The translations under genes and the position numbers were made by a program. The notes beneath the pieces were generated by a model. That model had not been told where the DNA came from. It saw nothing but the letters and a program-made list of their open reading frames with translations, and did no database searches. DNA of 15,222 bases from Nanobdellota archaeon (lineage in GTDB: Archaea; Aenigmatarchaeota; Aenigmatarchaeia; QMZP01), in assembly GCA_018818465.1 (NCBI GenBank), contig JAHIRU010000078.1:1-15222 (forward strand). Direction: 5' to 3'. Position 1 is the stretch's first letter; every line of letters begins with the position of its first letter. Shown here one piece after another: positions 13,635 to 15,222 of this stretch.

Positions 13635-13643
13635 TTTTATAAA
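13635..13643 (+). promoter_or_regulatory. TATA box of the small membrane protein gene
   Basis: TTTTATAAA is centred about 24 nt before the ATG at 13663, with no Shine-Dalgarno-like sequence between. A leaderless transcript separate from glmS-glmU is likely. Confidence 0.55.
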
Positions 13644-13662
13644 CTAACTGCAATAATATAAT

Positions 13663-14103
13663 ATGGCAGATATTTTTGGATCACTATTCAACCTTGAAAC
13701 ACTTTACGCTTTTGCAAATTCTCAGGGGTATATGTACTGGCTTAATTTGGGTATAAGCATAATATTGACAACCATAATAGGCGGCATTGTTCTAATAGTG
13801 CTTTCAAAAGTTCTTAGCAGATGGACAGGTAACATATCTAATTATGGGCACGCTTTCATGGTTGTTCTGGTAATAAATATCATAAACTTCTTTGGTATAC
13901 TGGGTATACTATTGGGATTCCTTTATGGAATACCTTTCTTGGGATTAATACTACCTGTCATAGTTTGGATTGGTTTGTTGAAGGTATTCTTTGGAGAATT
14001 AAATACGAAAGGTGTTATAATATTGGGAGTAATATCTTACATCTTGAGTATGACATTAATACCTATTCTAGTTAGTACTGCCGGCAGCTTTATAATGATA
14101 TAA
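13663..14103 (+). CDS. Four-helix integral membrane protein of unknown function
   Basis: A 146-residue, strongly hydrophobic protein with four predicted membrane helices (about 26-50, 64-87, 89-108 and 116-140). There is a short amphipathic N-terminus (MADIFGSLFNLETLYAFANSQGY) and a cytoplasmic-looking KVLSRWTGN loop after the first helix. No enzymatic motif or family is recognised. It has its own TATA box 35 nt after the glmU-like gene, so it may not share that operon. Its position next to envelope genes is only weak evidence for an envelope role. Its stop codon lies 2 nt from the end of the convergent rpl10e. Confidence 0.75.
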   Translation: MADIFGSLFNLETLYAFANSQGYMYWLNLGISIILTTIIGGIVLIVLSKVLSRWTGNISNYGHAFMVVLVINIINFFGILGILLGFLYGIPFLGLILPVIVWIGLLKVFFGELNTKGVIILGVISYILSMTLIPILVSTAGSFIMI

Positions 14104-14105
14104 AA

Positions 14106-14621
14106 TTAAGCGCTTTCTATATTGCACGGTACTGGCAATTTGGCAGCAGCCTTTTTCAGTGCTTTTCTAATAATCTTTTCCTGCCCTTTGCCAACTCTTG
14201 CTTCAATAATTTTTTGTCCTGCCTTAACTTGAGCGGCTGTTCCTATAGGCCTGCCAAAAGCCTTTCTCATTCCAGTCTGAAACCTATCTGCACCAGCGCC
14301 TGAAGCAAGCGGGTTTTCCCTCATAACATGATGAGGAAACACTCTTACTTTTAAAAAATAACCTGTTTTTCCAAATTCGTCATTAAGTGTTTTATTTGCA
14401 TTTATACGAGCAGATTCAAGTGCGTTATGTCTTATTTGTACCGGAGCTTTGGCTACCACGTACATTACAACAGGAAAGTCGCCTTTACTGTTGCCAACCT
14501 CAAATCTATGTATCTTTGAACCAGGTACACCTTTAACAAAACCTTTCTTAGGTTTTCTTCGAGATTGCCTTGTGTAAGGCCTTTCCAATTTTTTGTAACA
14601 TCTAGCTGGTCTTATTCCCAT
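14106..14621 (-). CDS. rpl10e: Large ribosomal subunit protein L10e (uL16)
   Basis: 171 residues from the ATG at 14621, the normal archaeal L10e length. It opens with the diagnostic MGIRPARCYKKLERPYTRQS and continues with VPGSKIHRFEVGN, QIRHNALESARINANK and FPHHVMRENPLASGAGADR...GMRKAFGRPIGTAA. This protein (uL16) helps position tRNA in the 50S subunit and is added late in assembly. A GTG three codons upstream (14630) also keeps the frame open, but the ATG gives the conserved N-terminus. It is preceded at 6 nt by the Shine-Dalgarno-like AAGGTG (14628-14633). TATA-like elements at 14647-14655 and 14656-14668 lie in the 38-nt gap after the dCTP deaminase gene. Confidence 0.95.
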   Translation of the reverse strand: MGIRPARCYKKLERPYTRQSRRKPKKGFVKGVPGSKIHRFEVGNSKGDFPVVMYVVAKAPVQIRHNALESARINANKTLNDEFGKTGYFLKVRVFPHHVMRENPLASGAGADRFQTGMRKAFGRPIGTAAQVKAGQKIIEARVGKGQEKIIRKALKKAAAKLPVPCNIESA

Positions 14622-14659
14622 ATAAAACACCTTGTATAGTATCTATCTATAAATAGTAT

Positions 14660-15222
14660 TTAAATATTTGTAAAATCTTCATGCACTTTGCTCTCTTGGA
14701 CTACATCTTGCCCATGATATTTGGTTTTTCTTACATTATAGGGCCTTTCAGCAGGAGAAGACAGTTTGTGCAATGCCAGCTTTGCTATGCGCATTCCTGG
14801 ATACAAAACAACAGGCATTTTTCCTATGTTACTTATTTCTAGAACAAGAGTACCCTCCCAACCTGGGTTTATGGATGAAGATGTTGTATGTATAGAAATA
14901 CCAAGCCTTCCAAGACTTGATCTGCCATCCACAGAACCAACCAAATCATCTGATATTTTTATGTACTCTTTGACAGAACCAAGAACAAACTCGCCTGGAT
15001 GTATTATGAATCCCTTTTCATCATCCACTTCAATAACTTCTGTATAGTCTTCCGCTTGTTTTTTTGTATCTATGAAAGGTATGGACGAGAGTTTAAAGAC
15101 CCTGAATTTATTGCTTAGTCTTAAATCAACACCAGCTGGCTGTATCTGCAATTCAGGATCGCTTAAAGGCTCTATTTTTATCTTTCCTTCTGCAAGCAGT
15201 TTCTTTATTTCATGATCCGGTA
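14660..15222 (-). CDS. dcd: dCTP deaminase, 5' end outside the window
   Basis: A member of the dCTP deaminase/dUTPase superfamily, supplying dUMP precursors for dTTP synthesis. Read to the window edge, the protein continues upstream of the only in-window start candidate (a TTG at 15151): PDHEIKKLLAEGKIKIEPLSDPELQ precedes IQPAGVDLRL, matching the family's DxEI...I.I.P...QIQPASVDLRLG opening. Only a few N-terminal residues are missing. Core motifs are PGEFVLGSVKEYI, the nucleotide-binding GRSSLGRLGISIH, INPGWEGTLVLEISN (with the likely catalytic Glu in LEI), YPGMRIAKL and KYHGQD. Whether it is mono-functional (dCTP to dUTP) or bifunctional (dCTP to dUMP, as in Methanocaldococcus) cannot be settled from the sequence. 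Confidence 0.92.
   Translation of the reverse strand, partial: PDHEIKKLLAEGKIKIEPLSDPELQIQPAGVDLRLSNKFRVFKLSSIPFIDTKKQAEDYTEVIEVDDEKGFIIHPGEFVLGSVKEYIKISDDLVGSVDGRSSLGRLGISIHTTSSSINPGWEGTLVLEISNIGKMPVVLYPGMRIAKLALHKLSSPAERPYNVRKTKYHGQDVVQESKVHEDFTNI

Noticed and set aside
14622..14630. GTG start three codons upstream for rpl10e
   Set aside because: The conserved protein begins MGIRPARCY, and the AAGGTG ribosome binding site overlaps that GTG.
15149..15151. TTG as the start of the dCTP deaminase gene
   Set aside because: Conserved family sequence continues upstream to the window edge, so the gene is partial.
1..15222. CRISPR array, tRNA or rRNA genes
   Set aside because: No regularly spaced direct repeats, tRNA T-loop/acceptor pattern or rRNA-like segment was found on reading both strands.

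Overview
The window comes from an AT-rich archaeal chromosome. The marker genes are archaeal: ribosomal proteins S19e, L31e, L39e and L10e, the RNase P protein Rpp21/Rnp4, a PDCD5-type DNA-binding protein, and GatD of the archaeal Glu-tRNA(Gln) amidotransferase. Promoters also look archaeal, with TATA boxes about 24-27 nt before the start codon. The very compact layout and the S-layer protein type suggest a DPANN lineage such as Woesearchaeota or Pacearchaeota. That placement is inference; the archaeal assignment is firm.

Layout. Bases 1-431 hold no convincing gene: the tail of something entering from the left, T-runs, and then a palindrome-rich promoter region. Two plus-strand genes follow: an Lrp/AsnC regulator (453-890) and an orphan HEAT-repeat protein (940-2316). 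The latter meets gatD (2317-3687, minus) stop to stop. gatD and an FmdE-like gene (3717-4142) diverge from a 29-bp intergenic region. FmdE overlaps the 3' end of a minus-strand information-processing cluster: rpp21, rps19e, pdcd5, rpl39e (55 codons) and rpl31e. Upstream of rpp21 lies a membrane-anchored winged-helix regulator (6036-7127).

The centre looks like a cell-envelope island: the membrane regulator, a large S-layer protein (7458-10136, minus) with about 15 N-glycosylation sequons, and divergently glmS (10557-12389) and a two-domain glmU-like gene (12420-13628). The last two serve UDP-GlcNAc synthesis (the GlmM step is not here). A small four-helix membrane protein follows (13663-14103). 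The window closes with rpl10e and a 5'-truncated dCTP deaminase on the minus strand.

Most notable: (1) the 9-mer TGAAACAAT/ATTGTTTCA occurs 15 times where a hand estimate expects fewer than one. It clusters at the membrane regulator's promoter and in glmS-glmU, and a relative sits upstream of the S-layer promoter, suggesting an envelope regulon. (2) A 59-nt repeat occurs once between genes and once in frame inside glmS, where it appears to add about 20 residues. (3) Hairpins lie at both ends of the predicted S-layer mRNA and in the glmS leader. (4) Promoter-proximal genes look leaderless while downstream operon genes carry Shine-Dalgarno-like GGTG/GGAGG sites.
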